DNA of 64,000 bases, taken from NCBI RefSeq assembly GCF_900104175.1, contig NZ_FNIX01000002.1:620001-684000 (forward strand). The letters run 5' to 3'. Made by a program: the position numbers and the translations under genes. Each line of letters begins with the position of its first letter. Positions within the stretch are counted from its first letter, which is position 1. Below the pieces are notes generated by a model. The model saw only the letters and a program-made list of their open reading frames with translations, was not told the DNA's origin and ran no database searches. Source of the DNA: Lentzea jiangxiensis (lineage in GTDB: Bacteria > Actinomycetota > Actinomycetes > Mycobacteriales > Pseudonocardiaceae). Shown one piece after another: positions 21,476 through 37,901 of the stretch.

Positions 21476-24259
21476 ATGAAGAAGAGGCTCTCGAAACGGA
21501 TCGCGGCCGCCAGCGCCGCCGTGCTGCTGCTCACCTCGGCGCAGGCGGCGGTGCCACCGGCAGGGATGGCGGCCAGACCCGCCTGTCCCGCAGAGCTGAC
21601 GGACCCGATGTCCGCCGCGATGGCGGCACGGGCGTGCGACGGCCGGGTGGAGGTGCTGTCCCAGCGCACGGAGACGGCCAGGGTGTGGGCCCGGCCGGAA
21701 GGCGGCTTCAGCACCGAGATCCACGCCGGTCCCGTCCGCTACCGCGACAACGGCGCCTGGCGGGACGTCGACCTGACGCTGCGGCAGACCGCCGACGGTG
21801 CGGTGGAGCCGGTCGGGCATCCGCGCGGCCTGCGTTTCTCCGGCGCCACGACGAGCTCCGGCGAACGGGTGCTCGCGCGGGTGGAGACCGGTGACGACTC
21901 GGTCAGCACGCTGTGGACCGGTCCGCTGCCGGTTCCGGTGCTGGACGCGAACAAGGCGACCTACCGGGAGGTCCGGCCGGGCGTCGACCTGGTCCTGACG
22001 GCGACCCGGCTCGGGTTCGAGCAGTCGCTCGTCGTGAAGGACCGGACGGCGGCGGCGCAGGTGGCGACCCTGACCATGCCGTTGCGCAGCAAGGACCTCA
22101 GCTTCGAGGCCGACGGCCCGGTCTCGTTCGCGATCCGCGACGGCCGGACCGTCGTCGGCCGCGTGCCGACGCCGGTGATGTGGGACTCCTCGGTCGGCAC
22201 GAGCGGTGAGCGGGCGCGGGAGAAGGAGCTCGCCGTCCAGGCCCTGTCGCGCGGATCGGCGCGGTCCGCGGTCGACCTCAGCCTCGCCGCCGACCGGAGT
22301 TGGTTGCAGGACCGGGAAACCCGGTACCCGGTGACGCTGGACCGGCAGGTCGAGCTGGACCCCACGTCCGACACGATCGTCCGCAGCGACCAGCTCTCCA
22401 CCAGCGGCAAGCCGGACCACTCCGGCGCCGACTACCTCGCCTACGGCAAGGCGACCAGCTACCTCGCGCGGTCGTTCATGCAGTGGCCCGCGGCGCAGCT
22501 CTCCGGCGCCCGGATCACCGGCGCCACGCTGAACCTGTGGAACTGGTACTCGGGCAGCTGCTCGCAGACCGGCTGGCTCGTCTGGGACACCGCCCCGTAC
22601 ACCAACCCGATCTACTGGGACACCGCGCCAGCGCTGCTGAGCAACGACGGCTACTCGACCCGGACGGCCGGCTTCAGCCCGGCGTGCGACGACGCCTGGG
22701 TGAGCGCCGCGGTGGTCCCGCTGTTCCAGCGCGCGGCCGACGCCGGCAAGCCGACCGTGTTCATGGGCCTCACCTCGTACAACGAGAGCAACCCGAGCCT
22801 GAGCTGGAAGCAGGTGCGGTCGTTGCAGGCACCGGATTCGTCGAAGATCCCGGTCGTGCGGATCGACTACGAGTACCCGCCGCAGAGCGGCCTCTACCGG
22901 TACGGCGTGAACTACCCGTACGGGGTGGGTGCGGTCGACTACGCCTATTCGGCCGAGCACGGCATGTGGAAGAACGTGGACGGGCTGACTTACGGCCACA
23001 ACTACTACAAGGAGTTCTTCATCCCAGGGCGGGTGGAGAAAGAGTGGAAACCGCCGCACGACGTCAACAGGACGGCGCTGCAAATAGCGGCAGGAGAGGC
23101 CGGTGCCCGCTACACCGCCAAAGACGCGAACGAGCATCTGCTGTTCGACGCCAACCGCGATGACGTGCTCGACCAGCCGACCGGCGGTCACGCCTTCCAC
23201 GAACACGCCGGCCGCAGCAGGAATGGGGAGGTCCCCAGCGGCCAGATCCCGTTCCACAACTTCTGGTTCGACGACAACTGGTTGGCCAGGCACATGGCCC
23301 AGGCTTACGGCCGCCAGCAACCCAACGGCCTGAGCGATCTCGGCGGTCCGCGCGACCACGTCCGCTGGAGGGTTCTCTCCGGCGATCAGAACTGGTACCC
23401 GTACGACAGCGTCGCAGGCATCGACCCGGACCACGTGGACAGGCTGGCGTTGGACGGTCTCTTCTACCTGTCCAAGGGCCCGCAGCAGACCGCTCTCGAC
23501 AAGTGGAGCCGGATCCTTGCGAAGGCGGGGAGCTTCTTCGACTTCTCCACCCGCCTGCACACCTACCCGTCGCTGCACGAGAACTACCACGTCGGGCTGG
23601 CCAAGCTGCTCGTCGACCAGATCCTCGCCCACCACAGCGGGCTGACCGCTGTCCAGCGAGCCGAACTGACGCTGCACTCGGTCTCGTTGCGAGGGCTGAT
23701 CATCCAGAAGCAGCAGCGGATGGGCGGCACCGGTGCGCTGCTCGGGTGGACAACGGCGACGGACCTGGCGGCGAATCCCAGGTCGTTGATGAACACCGAG
23801 TCCCTCGCGGTCAACGCGCTGGCTCTCGGCGCCGGCGCCAAGCAGACGTACAGCCCGGGCCAGGCGCCGCTGCAGACCGCGGCGGGAGGCAACTACCTGA
23901 GAACGCCCAGTGGCCTGCTCCAGGCCCTTCCCGGCACCAGCAGCGCGGGCCACATGACCTACGGGCCGAACCACGCCCTGGCTCCGGGCAGCTACAACGT
24001 GGAGTTCGTGCTGCGCTCGATCACCCCTGCCTCTGGCAGTCAGGTGGCCAACATCGAGGTCTACGACGCCAGGACCCGTGGCCCGGTCACCCCGATCAGG
24101 ATCCTCAGGGCTGAGGATTTCGCGACCGGCGGCACCTACGACCGGTTCGTCAGGTTCACCGTCCCGATCACGGTCGCCTCGGCCGACAACAGCCTGGAGT
24201 TCCGGGTCTGGTGGTACGGCTCGAGCCCGCTCGACGTCGCCGAGATCCGGGTGCGCTGA
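21476..24259 (+). CDS. Large secreted DNRLRE-domain protein
   Basis: A 927-residue protein with a signal peptide (MKKRLSKRIAAASAAVLLL, cleavage near AQAAV). The region to about residue 280 matches the N-terminal module of secreted DNRLRE/RHS-associated proteins (TEIHAGPVRYRDNGAWRDVD, VRPGVDLVL, RYPVTLD). A DNRLRE beta domain follows (about 300-470: ARSFMQWPAAQLSGARITGATLNLW, WDTAPALLS, then P-V-V-R-I-D-Y). Residues about 470-800 show no recognised enzyme motif but are rich in Tyr, His and Asp. The last 110 residues look like a beta-sandwich carbohydrate-binding module (GSYNVEFVLRS, DRFVRFTVPI, SLEFRVWWYG). RBS TGGAGGGGG precedes ATG at 21476. Probably a surface or secreted adhesin or enzyme. 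Confidence 0.78.
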   Translation: MKKRLSKRIAAASAAVLLLTSAQAAVPPAGMAARPACPAELTDPMSAAMAARACDGRVEVLSQRTETARVWARPEGGFSTEIHAGPVRYRDNGAWRDVDLTLRQTADGAVEPVGHPRGLRFSGATTSSGERVLARVETGDDSVSTLWTGPLPVPVLDANKATYREVRPGVDLVLTATRLGFEQSLVVKDRTAAAQVATLTMPLRSKDLSFEADGPVSFAIRDGRTVVGRVPTPVMWDSSVGTSGERAREKELAVQALSRGSARSAVDLSLAADRSWLQDRETRYPVTLDRQVELDPTSDTIVRSDQLSTSGKPDHSGADYLAYGKATSYLARSFMQWPAAQLSGARITGATLNLWNWYSGSCSQTGWLVWDTAPYTNPIYWDTAPALLSNDGYSTRTAGFSPACDDAWVSAAVVPLFQRAADAGKPTVFMGLTSYNESNPSLSWKQVRSLQAPDSSKIPVVRIDYEYPPQSGLYRYGVNYPYGVGAVDYAYSAEHGMWKNVDGLTYGHNYYKEFFIPGRVEKEWKPPHDVNRTALQIAAGEAGARYTAKDANEHLLFDANRDDVLDQPTGGHAFHEHAGRSRNGEVPSGQIPFHNFWFDDNWLARHMAQAYGRQQPNGLSDLGGPRDHVRWRVLSGDQNWYPYDSVAGIDPDHVDRLALDGLFYLSKGPQQTALDKWSRILAKAGSFFDFSTRLHTYPSLHENYHVGLAKLLVDQILAHHSGLTAVQRAELTLHSVSLRGLIIQKQQRMGGTGALLGWTTATDLAANPRSLMNTESLAVNALALGAGAKQTYSPGQAPLQTAAGGNYLRTPSGLLQALPGTSSAGHMTYGPNHALAPGSYNVEFVLRSITPASGSQVANIEVYDARTRGPVTPIRILRAEDFATGGTYDRFVRFTVPITVASADNSLEFRVWWYGSSPLDVAEIRVR

Positions 24260-24364
24260 CGAAGTCGGCTCGGCTTTCCGGTGGCCGCTCCTCGGAGCGG
24301 TCACCGGTTCGCCGCGTCCGGGCGTTGCCACGGTGGGCAACCACGGGCGAATGGGGGTTCGAAC

Positions 24365-24660
24365 GTGACGACGCATCTGTCCTATGTGGACGGAATCGTC
24401 CGTCTGGTCGGTCAGGGCCCCGGAGAGTTCCGGCCGGAACTGACCTGGGACACCGTGGAACGCGAGTTCGGTCTGCGGTTCCCGTCGGACTGCCGGGCCT
24501 TGATGGAACGGTTCCCCTCCGGCGGCTTCCGTGAGTGCGTGGAGGTGGTGTGCACCGGTGAGGACAACCTCCTGAGGTGGACCTGTCGGGCATGCCGGTC
24601 GAGTTCTTCAGGTACCTGCGCGGGTTCTGGCGAGGCCGTACAGCGGCGCGTCAGGCGGCC
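24365..24660 (+). pseudogene. Truncated SMI1/KNR4-family gene
   Basis: From GTG at 24365 the frame encodes about 75 residues with the front half of a SMI1/KNR4 immunity-type domain (LTWDTVEREFGLRFPSDCRA, LMERFPSGGF). The frame then drifts into Arg/Ser-rich sequence after GEDNLLRW near 24580, while a neighbouring frame carries DLSGMPVEFFRYLRGFW. The second half of the domain is absent and a MerR gene starts on the opposite strand at 24691. I read it as a frameshifted and truncated remnant. SMI1 proteins often neutralise polymorphic toxins; no toxin gene is adjacent. Confidence 0.55.
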
Positions 24661-24690
24661 TGGCGTGAACGGTTCTCCACCACACGGACG

Positions 24691-25521
24691 TCAGCCGTCG
24701 GCGAGGTCCTGCCCCATGAGCCGGCCCGTGAGCTCGACGCAGCGCATCCGGGCGGGGGAGAAGTCGTACGGCATCTTGGTGAACGCTTCGTAAGCGCTCA
24801 TCTCCCTGTCCTGCTCCACGTCGTCGTCGAGCGCGAACAGCTCCTCGTCGGCGGCGTCCAGCCCGGCGGCCTCGATGGCGCGCTCCAGTGCTTTGTGGTG
24901 GGCGAAGCGCTGGGCGGCCAGTTCGTCGACGCGCGGGTCGTCGGGTGCGACGCCGTCGTCCAGGGTGGCTTCGGCCGCGTCGAGGCGGTCCTCCTCGGCC
25001 CGCAGCCCGGGGTGGGTGGCCAGCACGACGAACACCCCCGCCTGGACCGCGGCGGCCTGCGCGCCGAAGATCCGCTCCGTGATCATCAAAGCGTCCACAT
25101 CGGACGGACGCAGCGCGCCGGGAGGCAGGTGGCGGAGCCGGTCCGCCACCAGGTCCGAGAGCAGTCCCAGCGGGCTGCCCACCTCGCGCAGGCGCTGGAC
25201 GGCCGCTCGCTGACGACGGATGGCGGCTTCCCGGGCGGCGAGCGTCTCCTCCAGGCGGCCCAGGTTCTCCTCGACGTCGCGGCTGCCGTCGAACGCGGCC
25301 CGCATGTCGTCGAGCCTGATGCCGGTCTCCGCCATCTTGCGGATCCACAGCAGCCGGACCATGTCGTCGTGGCCGTAGCGGCGGCGGCCGTCCGCGCTCC
25401 GCTCGGGCTCCGGGAGCAGGCCGATCTGGTGGTAATGGCGCACGGCGCGCGGGGTCGTGCCGGCGAAGGCGGCGGCGTCGCCGATCTTGACGTGGCGGGG
25501 AGGCGTGAACGAGAGGTGCAT
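24691..25521 (-). CDS. MerR family transcriptional regulator
   Basis: A 276-residue protein. The N-terminal MerR HTH is VKIGDAAAFAGTTPRAVRHY, then HQIGLLPEPERSADGRRRY and LLWIRKMAETGIRLDDM. A coiled-coil dimerisation helix follows (ETLAAREAAIRRQRAAVQRL) and a long acidic C-terminal domain ending MGQDLADG. The C-terminal domain is of the larger TipA/BltR-like kind and probably binds a small organic ligand. A dyad lies just upstream of the start. It abuts the NRPS cluster but is transcribed away from the same gap as the end of NRPS3, so membership in the cluster is uncertain. Confidence 0.9.
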   Translation of the reverse strand: MHLSFTPPRHVKIGDAAAFAGTTPRAVRHYHQIGLLPEPERSADGRRRYGHDDMVRLLWIRKMAETGIRLDDMRAAFDGSRDVEENLGRLEETLAAREAAIRRQRAAVQRLREVGSPLGLLSDLVADRLRHLPPGALRPSDVDALMITERIFGAQAAAVQAGVFVVLATHPGLRAEEDRLDAAEATLDDGVAPDDPRVDELAAQRFAHHKALERAIEAAGLDAADEELFALDDDVEQDREMSAYEAFTKMPYDFSPARMRCVELTGRLMGQDLADG

Positions 25522-25535
25522 CGCGGACGGGGCCT

Positions 25536-25556
25536 TTCGAGCTGGGGTACCTCGAA
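25536..25556. promoter_or_regulatory. Dyad upstream of the MerR gene
   Basis: TTCGAG and CTCGAA, nine bases apart, form a 21-bp dyad with a GGTACC core between, 15 bp upstream of the MerR start. Size and place fit a MerR autoregulatory site within the promoter. Confidence 0.5.
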
Positions 25557-25595
25557 GGACAGCACATGCCGCTGCGTCAGGTGCAACTCCCCACC

Positions 25596-25633
25596 CGCCG
25601 AGCCCGGACCGGCCCGCCGAGCCCGGACCGGCC
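25596..25633. repeat. Two tandem 19-bp repeats
   Basis: CGCCGAGCCCGGACCGGCC occurs twice head to tail in the gap between NRPS3 and the MerR gene. It is probably a slippage or recombination product. It directly precedes the terminator-like hairpin of the NRPS operon. Confidence 0.7.
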
Positions 25634-25649
25634 CGTCGGGTGACGGGCC
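25630..25649 (-). terminator. Hairpin terminator after NRPS3
   Basis: GGCCCGTC-GGGT-GACGGGCC is a perfect 8-bp stem with a tetraloop, 11 bp past the NRPS3 stop codon. No T-run follows, as is usual in high-GC actinobacteria. Confidence 0.55.
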
Positions 25650-25660
25650 GGGCCGGTGGG

Positions 25661-34189
<8,529 letters not shown>

Positions 34190-34204
34190 GGCGGGCATTC
34201 CTTT

Positions 34205-35434
34205 CTAGGCGGACGGGATCCGCAGCGCGCGGGCGGCCGTGATCGGCCCGCCGAACGCGACCAGCGCGGTGACCGCCCAGGCGAGCTCGGGCGAGGTGAG
34301 GCCGGCGAGGGCGCCGGAGAGGGCGTAGGCGAAGGGGGCGCAGCCGATGCCCGCCAGCGCGAGCATCGCCATGGCGGTGCCGAGCCGGTCGGCCGGGGCG
34401 GCCTTCTGGTAGAGCGTGACGGCCGCAGGCCCGTTGAGCCCGGAGCAGACGCCGAGGGCCGCCGACAACACGGCCATCACCGCCAGGGACGGGGCGAGCA
34501 CCATGCCCACCAGCAGCACGCCGATGCCGATGCCGCTGCCCACCAACCGGATCGAGAGCGGTACGCGTTCGCCGACGACGGCGCTGATGCCGGCTCCGGC
34601 CAGCGCGCCACCCGCCCAGCAGGCGATCACCAGGCCCACGGCGGAGACAGCCCAGCCGCGGTCGATCACCAGCACCGGCAGGCCGGGGTTCATCGGCCAG
34701 GCGAAGGCGAAGTCGAGGCACAGCGCGGAGAGGAACAGCAGGCGCAGCTTGCGGTCGGAGCGCAGCAGCTTCAGCCCGTCGCCGGTGCGCTTCCACATCG
34801 GCACCCCGCTGGGCGCGCCGGTGGGGGCGGAGATCTCCTTCGTGACCGGTGCCAGGCACAGCAGCGCGACCACGCAGCCGACCGTCACCACGCCCAAGGC
34901 GACCGGCAGCTGGCCCTCGGCCACGAGCCACGCGCCGAACGGTGAGCCGACGATCGGTGCGAACCGGGCCACCATGGTGCGCACGGAGTTCGCCCGGCCG
35001 AGCTGTTCGCCGCCGACCATGCGCGGCATGAGCGTGCCGAACGACGGGGTGCCCAGGCCCAGCAACGCGCCTTCCAGCGCGGCCACGGCCACGAGCAGCC
35101 ACACCGACGGCGAGGTCAGCGCGATCACCGTGGCGACGGCGAGCACCGCGATCCGCACGGAGGTGGTGCGCAGCAACACGACCCGAGGTCCCAGTGCGTC
35201 GCACAGCACCCCGCCGAAGATCATCGCCAGCGCGCGGGGCACCGACTCGGCCAGGGTCACCAGGGTGACGGCGGTGGTCCCGCCCATCTGCGCGGCCGCC
35301 CACACCGCGGCGATGAAGAACACCTGGTCGCCGATCAGCGACACGCCCTGACCGCCCAGCACGATCCCGACGCGGGACCAGGGAGGCCTTCGGGGTGGGG
35401 ACGGGCGTGCGTCGCTGACAGTCGTCTGGGACAT
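34205..35434 (-). CDS. MFS transporter, probable peptide exporter
   Basis: A 409-residue, 12-helix protein of the MFS_3/EntS type. It has VLGGQGVSLIGDQVFFIAAVW, FGGVLCDALGPRVVLLRT (loop 2-3), PRMVGGEQLGRANSVR and a symmetric second half with GLNGPAAVTLYQKAAPADRLG. The L-G-R-A-N-S motif and position inside the NRPS operon (15 bp upstream of NRPS3, 14 bp downstream of P450) indicate export of the product and self-protection. The start is ATG at 35434. Substrate assignment rests on context only. Confidence 0.9.
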   Translation of the reverse strand: MSQTTVSDARPSPPRRPPWSRVGIVLGGQGVSLIGDQVFFIAAVWAAAQMGGTTAVTLVTLAESVPRALAMIFGGVLCDALGPRVVLLRTTSVRIAVLAVATVIALTSPSVWLLVAVAALEGALLGLGTPSFGTLMPRMVGGEQLGRANSVRTMVARFAPIVGSPFGAWLVAEGQLPVALGVVTVGCVVALLCLAPVTKEISAPTGAPSGVPMWKRTGDGLKLLRSDRKLRLLFLSALCLDFAFAWPMNPGLPVLVIDRGWAVSAVGLVIACWAGGALAGAGISAVVGERVPLSIRLVGSGIGIGVLLVGMVLAPSLAVMAVLSAALGVCSGLNGPAAVTLYQKAAPADRLGTAMAMLALAGIGCAPFAYALSGALAGLTSPELAWAVTALVAFGGPITAARALRIPSA

Positions 35435-35448
35435 GGGAAGGACCTCTC

Positions 35449-36636
35449 TCAGCGCGCGTGCAGGGTGACGGGCAGGTGGTCGAAGCCGAAGTTGATGATC
35501 GACTGGTTGTGCACCGGCTGCCCGGTCACCTCGATCTCGGCGACCTGGTCCAGCAGCGCCCGGTAGACGGCGCCGAGCTCGGCCTTGGCCAGCGGCGCGC
35601 CGATGCAGTAGTGCGGGCCGACGCCCAGTGCCAGGTGCCGGTTGGGCGAGCGGTCCAGGCGCAGCTCGTGCGGGGCGTCGAAGGCGGCCGGGTCGTGGTC
35701 GGCGGCCCACGTCCACACCGCGACCTTGTCGCCGGCGCGGACGTCGGCCCCGCCGAGCCGGGTGTCGCGGGTGGCGGTGCGCAGCACGTGCAGGCCAACG
35801 GAGGTGTAGCGCAGCAGCTCGTCGGTGGCGGAGTCGACGTCGACGGCGCCCTCGCGCAGCCGCTGGAACTCGGCGGGGTTGTCCAGCAGCGCCATGATGC
35901 TCATCGCCGCGGTGTGCCGGACGGTCTGCACGCCGCCGACGATGATGTTGTCCAGGTTGAGGACGACGTCCTCGATCGGCAGCGGCCTGCCCTTCACCCT
36001 GTGGGTGGCGAGGACGCTGATCAGGTCGCCGGCCGGCGCCATCCGGCGGCGCATCGCCTGGTCGAACAGGTACGGCAGCAGCCGCTGGTGGGCGGCCCTG
36101 CGGTCCTGCGGCGTGGTGCCGAGGAACGCCGCGTCGCACACCGACACGACCATGTCGCGGTCGGCCTCGGGGATGTCGAGGACGTCGCACATGACGACCA
36201 GCGGCACGGTGGCCATGACCTCGACGAGGTCGACCTGACCGCGGGCGACCGCGTCGGCGACCACCTGCGCGGCGAGGTCGTCGATGCGCTCGGTGCTGCC
36301 GCGCACGCCCTTGGGGGAGAAGAACGGCAGCAGCGGCGCCCGCAGGTCGCGGTGGTGCTTGCCGTCGGTCAGCGCCATCATCTTCCCGGCTCCGGCGGGT
36401 GCGCCGCCGGTGCCGAGCAGGGAGCCGCCGGCGGAGGTGTAGGTGGCGGCGTCGGTGAGCACGGCCGAGGCGTGCTCGTAGGACAGCACCGACCACACCG
36501 GACCGTCCTCGGCGGTGTGGGTGAGCTGCACCGGGGCCAGAGCGCGCAGGTCGTCGACGAGCGCGCCGGTGCCGGGGTCTGCCCAGAGGCGGGCGTCGGT
36601 CAGGTCAACGGTCGTGGTGGTCGCTGTGGAGATCAC
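35449..36636 (-). CDS. Cytochrome P450, probably acting on a carrier-bound amino acid
   Basis: A 395-residue soluble P450. It has ExxR as DELLRYTSVGLHVLRTAT and heme loop LALGVGPHYCIGAPLAKAEL with Cys344 as thiolate ligand. The usual Phe seven residues before the Cys is Leu. The I-helix reads NIIVGGVQTVRHT: the common acid before the conserved Thr is Gln. The form resembles P450s that hydroxylate amino acids on carrier proteins (NikQ/NovI type), but that is a comparison from memory. The start ATG at 36636 overlaps the TE gene by 32 bp. Position behind a free-standing PCP and TE suggests the PCP carries its substrate. Confidence 0.88.
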   Translation of the reverse strand: MISTATTTTVDLTDARLWADPGTGALVDDLRALAPVQLTHTAEDGPVWSVLSYEHASAVLTDAATYTSAGGSLLGTGGAPAGAGKMMALTDGKHHRDLRAPLLPFFSPKGVRGSTERIDDLAAQVVADAVARGQVDLVEVMATVPLVVMCDVLDIPEADRDMVVSVCDAAFLGTTPQDRRAAHQRLLPYLFDQAMRRRMAPAGDLISVLATHRVKGRPLPIEDVVLNLDNIIVGGVQTVRHTAAMSIMALLDNPAEFQRLREGAVDVDSATDELLRYTSVGLHVLRTATRDTRLGGADVRAGDKVAVWTWAADHDPAAFDAPHELRLDRSPNRHLALGVGPHYCIGAPLAKAELGAVYRALLDQVAEIEVTGQPVHNQSIINFGFDHLPVTLHAR

Positions 36637-37384
36637 TGCGCGCTCCCAGGCAGAGGGTTCGGAGGAGGTCGGCCGGTCCGGGGTCGCCGGGCGCGACGAG
36701 CAGGTGCCCGCCGGGCAGCACCGCCGAGGTGAACGGCCCCGTCGTGGTGCCGGCCCACGTCCCGGGCGGGCTCGCGCCGGTGTCGGCGGCGCCCGCCAGG
36801 GCGTGGACGGCGAACCGGGCAGGTACGCCCGGCCGGTGCCGGTAGGTGGCGCCGACGGCGATGTCGGCGCGCAGCACGGCCAGCACCAGGGCGCGGACCG
36901 CGTCGTCGTCGGGCACGGTCAGCCCGCACTCGGCGAGCAACCGCTCCGCCCCGGCTGCCGGGTCCGCCGCGACCGGGAGGACGGTGCGTTCCCAGTCGGC
37001 CGGGGCGGGGGCCGAGGCGGCCACGACCGCCGCCGGCCCGGCGCGCCCCAGCGCCACCGCCACCTCGTAGGCGAGCAGGGCGCCGAAGCTCTGGCCGTAG
37101 AACACCGCGCCGGGGCCGAGCCGGGGGCCGATGCCCGCGGCGACCGCGGACGTCAGCTCGGCGAACGTCCCCGGCAGCGGGTCGGTGAAGCGCCCGCCCC
37201 GGCCGGGCAGCCGGACGGCGAGCACCTCGACGTCCGGTCCGACCGAGGCGGCCAGTTCCGCGAACGTGCCGACGTCGCCGCCCGCGTGCGGGAAGCACAC
37301 CAGGCGCTGGGCCCCCGGCCCTCGCGGACAGGGCAGGTAGGACCAGTCGTCCAGGACGGCCGGACGGGCGACGGCGGTGGTCAT
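36605..37384 (-). CDS. Type II thioesterase (GrsT-like)
   Basis: A 259-residue alpha/beta hydrolase. It has LVCFPHAGGDVGTF (oxyanion region), VRLPGRGGRF, nucleophile elbow VFYGQSFGALLAYE (Ser99) and late LPGGHLLV (catalytic His). Type II thioesterases normally remove wrong or stalled acyl groups from carrier proteins. Here it is coupled by an ATGA overlap to the free-standing PCP, so it may instead release, or move, the amino acid carried by that PCP. It also overlaps the P450 gene by 32 bp. Confidence 0.92.
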   Translation of the reverse strand: MTTAVARPAVLDDWSYLPCPRGPGAQRLVCFPHAGGDVGTFAELAASVGPDVEVLAVRLPGRGGRFTDPLPGTFAELTSAVAAGIGPRLGPGAVFYGQSFGALLAYEVAVALGRAGPAAVVAASAPAPADWERTVLPVAADPAAGAERLLAECGLTVPDDDAVRALVLAVLRADIAVGATYRHRPGVPARFAVHALAGAADTGASPPGTWAGTTTGPFTSAVLPGGHLLVAPGDPGPADLLRTLCLGARSDLHSDHHDR

Positions 37385-37671
37385 CGCGTGCCGCGCCGGC
37401 CGGTCAGGCGCACCACCGGCCGGGCGGGCGCGCCCGCCTCGGCACGGGCCCGCACGGCGGCGGTGAAGTCGGCGAGCGTGGCCGCCGACATCAGGTCGCG
37501 CAAGGTGACGGCCACGCCCAGGCGGTCCCGCAGCAGGTGCACGGCGCGCACCGCCTGCTGCGAGTAGCCGCCCAGTGCGAAGAACCCGTCGGTCGGCGCG
37601 ACCCGCTCGACGCCGAGCACGTCGGCCCAGACAGCGGCGACCACGCCCTCGACGTCGGTGGTGGCGGTCAT
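37381..37671 (-). CDS. Free-standing peptidyl carrier protein
   Basis: A 96-residue protein that is a single PCP: VVAAVWADVLGVERVAPTDG, then FFALGGYSQQAVRAVHLL, with Ser37 for the phosphopantetheine arm (Tyr replaces the usual His/Asp before it). A basic 20-residue tail follows. There is no adjacent A domain. It starts one base after the MbtH stop and overlaps the TE by four bases. It may be the acceptor for the terminal C domain of NRPS2, or the platform on which the P450 works. Which A domain charges it is not visible. Confidence 0.9.
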   Translation of the reverse strand: MTATTDVEGVVAAVWADVLGVERVAPTDGFFALGGYSQQAVRAVHLLRDRLGVAVTLRDLMSAATLADFTAAVRARAEAGAPARPVVRLTGRRGTR

Positions 37672-37672
37672 G

Positions 37673-37867
37673 TCAGACCCCCAGCGCGGTGCGCAGGCTC
37701 AGCGGGCGGATGTCGGTCCACACCTCGTCGATGTAGTCGAGGCACTCCTGCTGCGGGCCGCTCTTGCCGACCGTGTGCCAGCCCGCCGGCACGTCCAGCT
37801 CGGTCGGCCAGATCGAGTACTGCTCCTCGTGGTTCATCACCACGGCGAAGTCGGTGAACGCGTCCAT
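37673..37867 (-). CDS. MbtH-like protein
   Basis: A 64-residue protein with the complete family signature: [25 protein letters not shown], then [18 protein letters not shown]. MbtH proteins bind and activate or stabilise NRPS adenylation domains. ATG at 37867 is used because AAAGGA precedes it by six bases; an in-frame ATG at 37894 is less likely. It is the only MbtH in the window and could serve all six A domains of the cluster. Confidence 0.96.
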   Translation of the reverse strand: MDAFTDFAVVMNHEEQYSIWPTELDVPAGWHTVGKSGPQQECLDYIDEVWTDIRPLSLRTALGV

Positions 37868-37901
37868 GGGTGTTCCTTTCTCCGATGGGGACAAACGGGG
37901 G

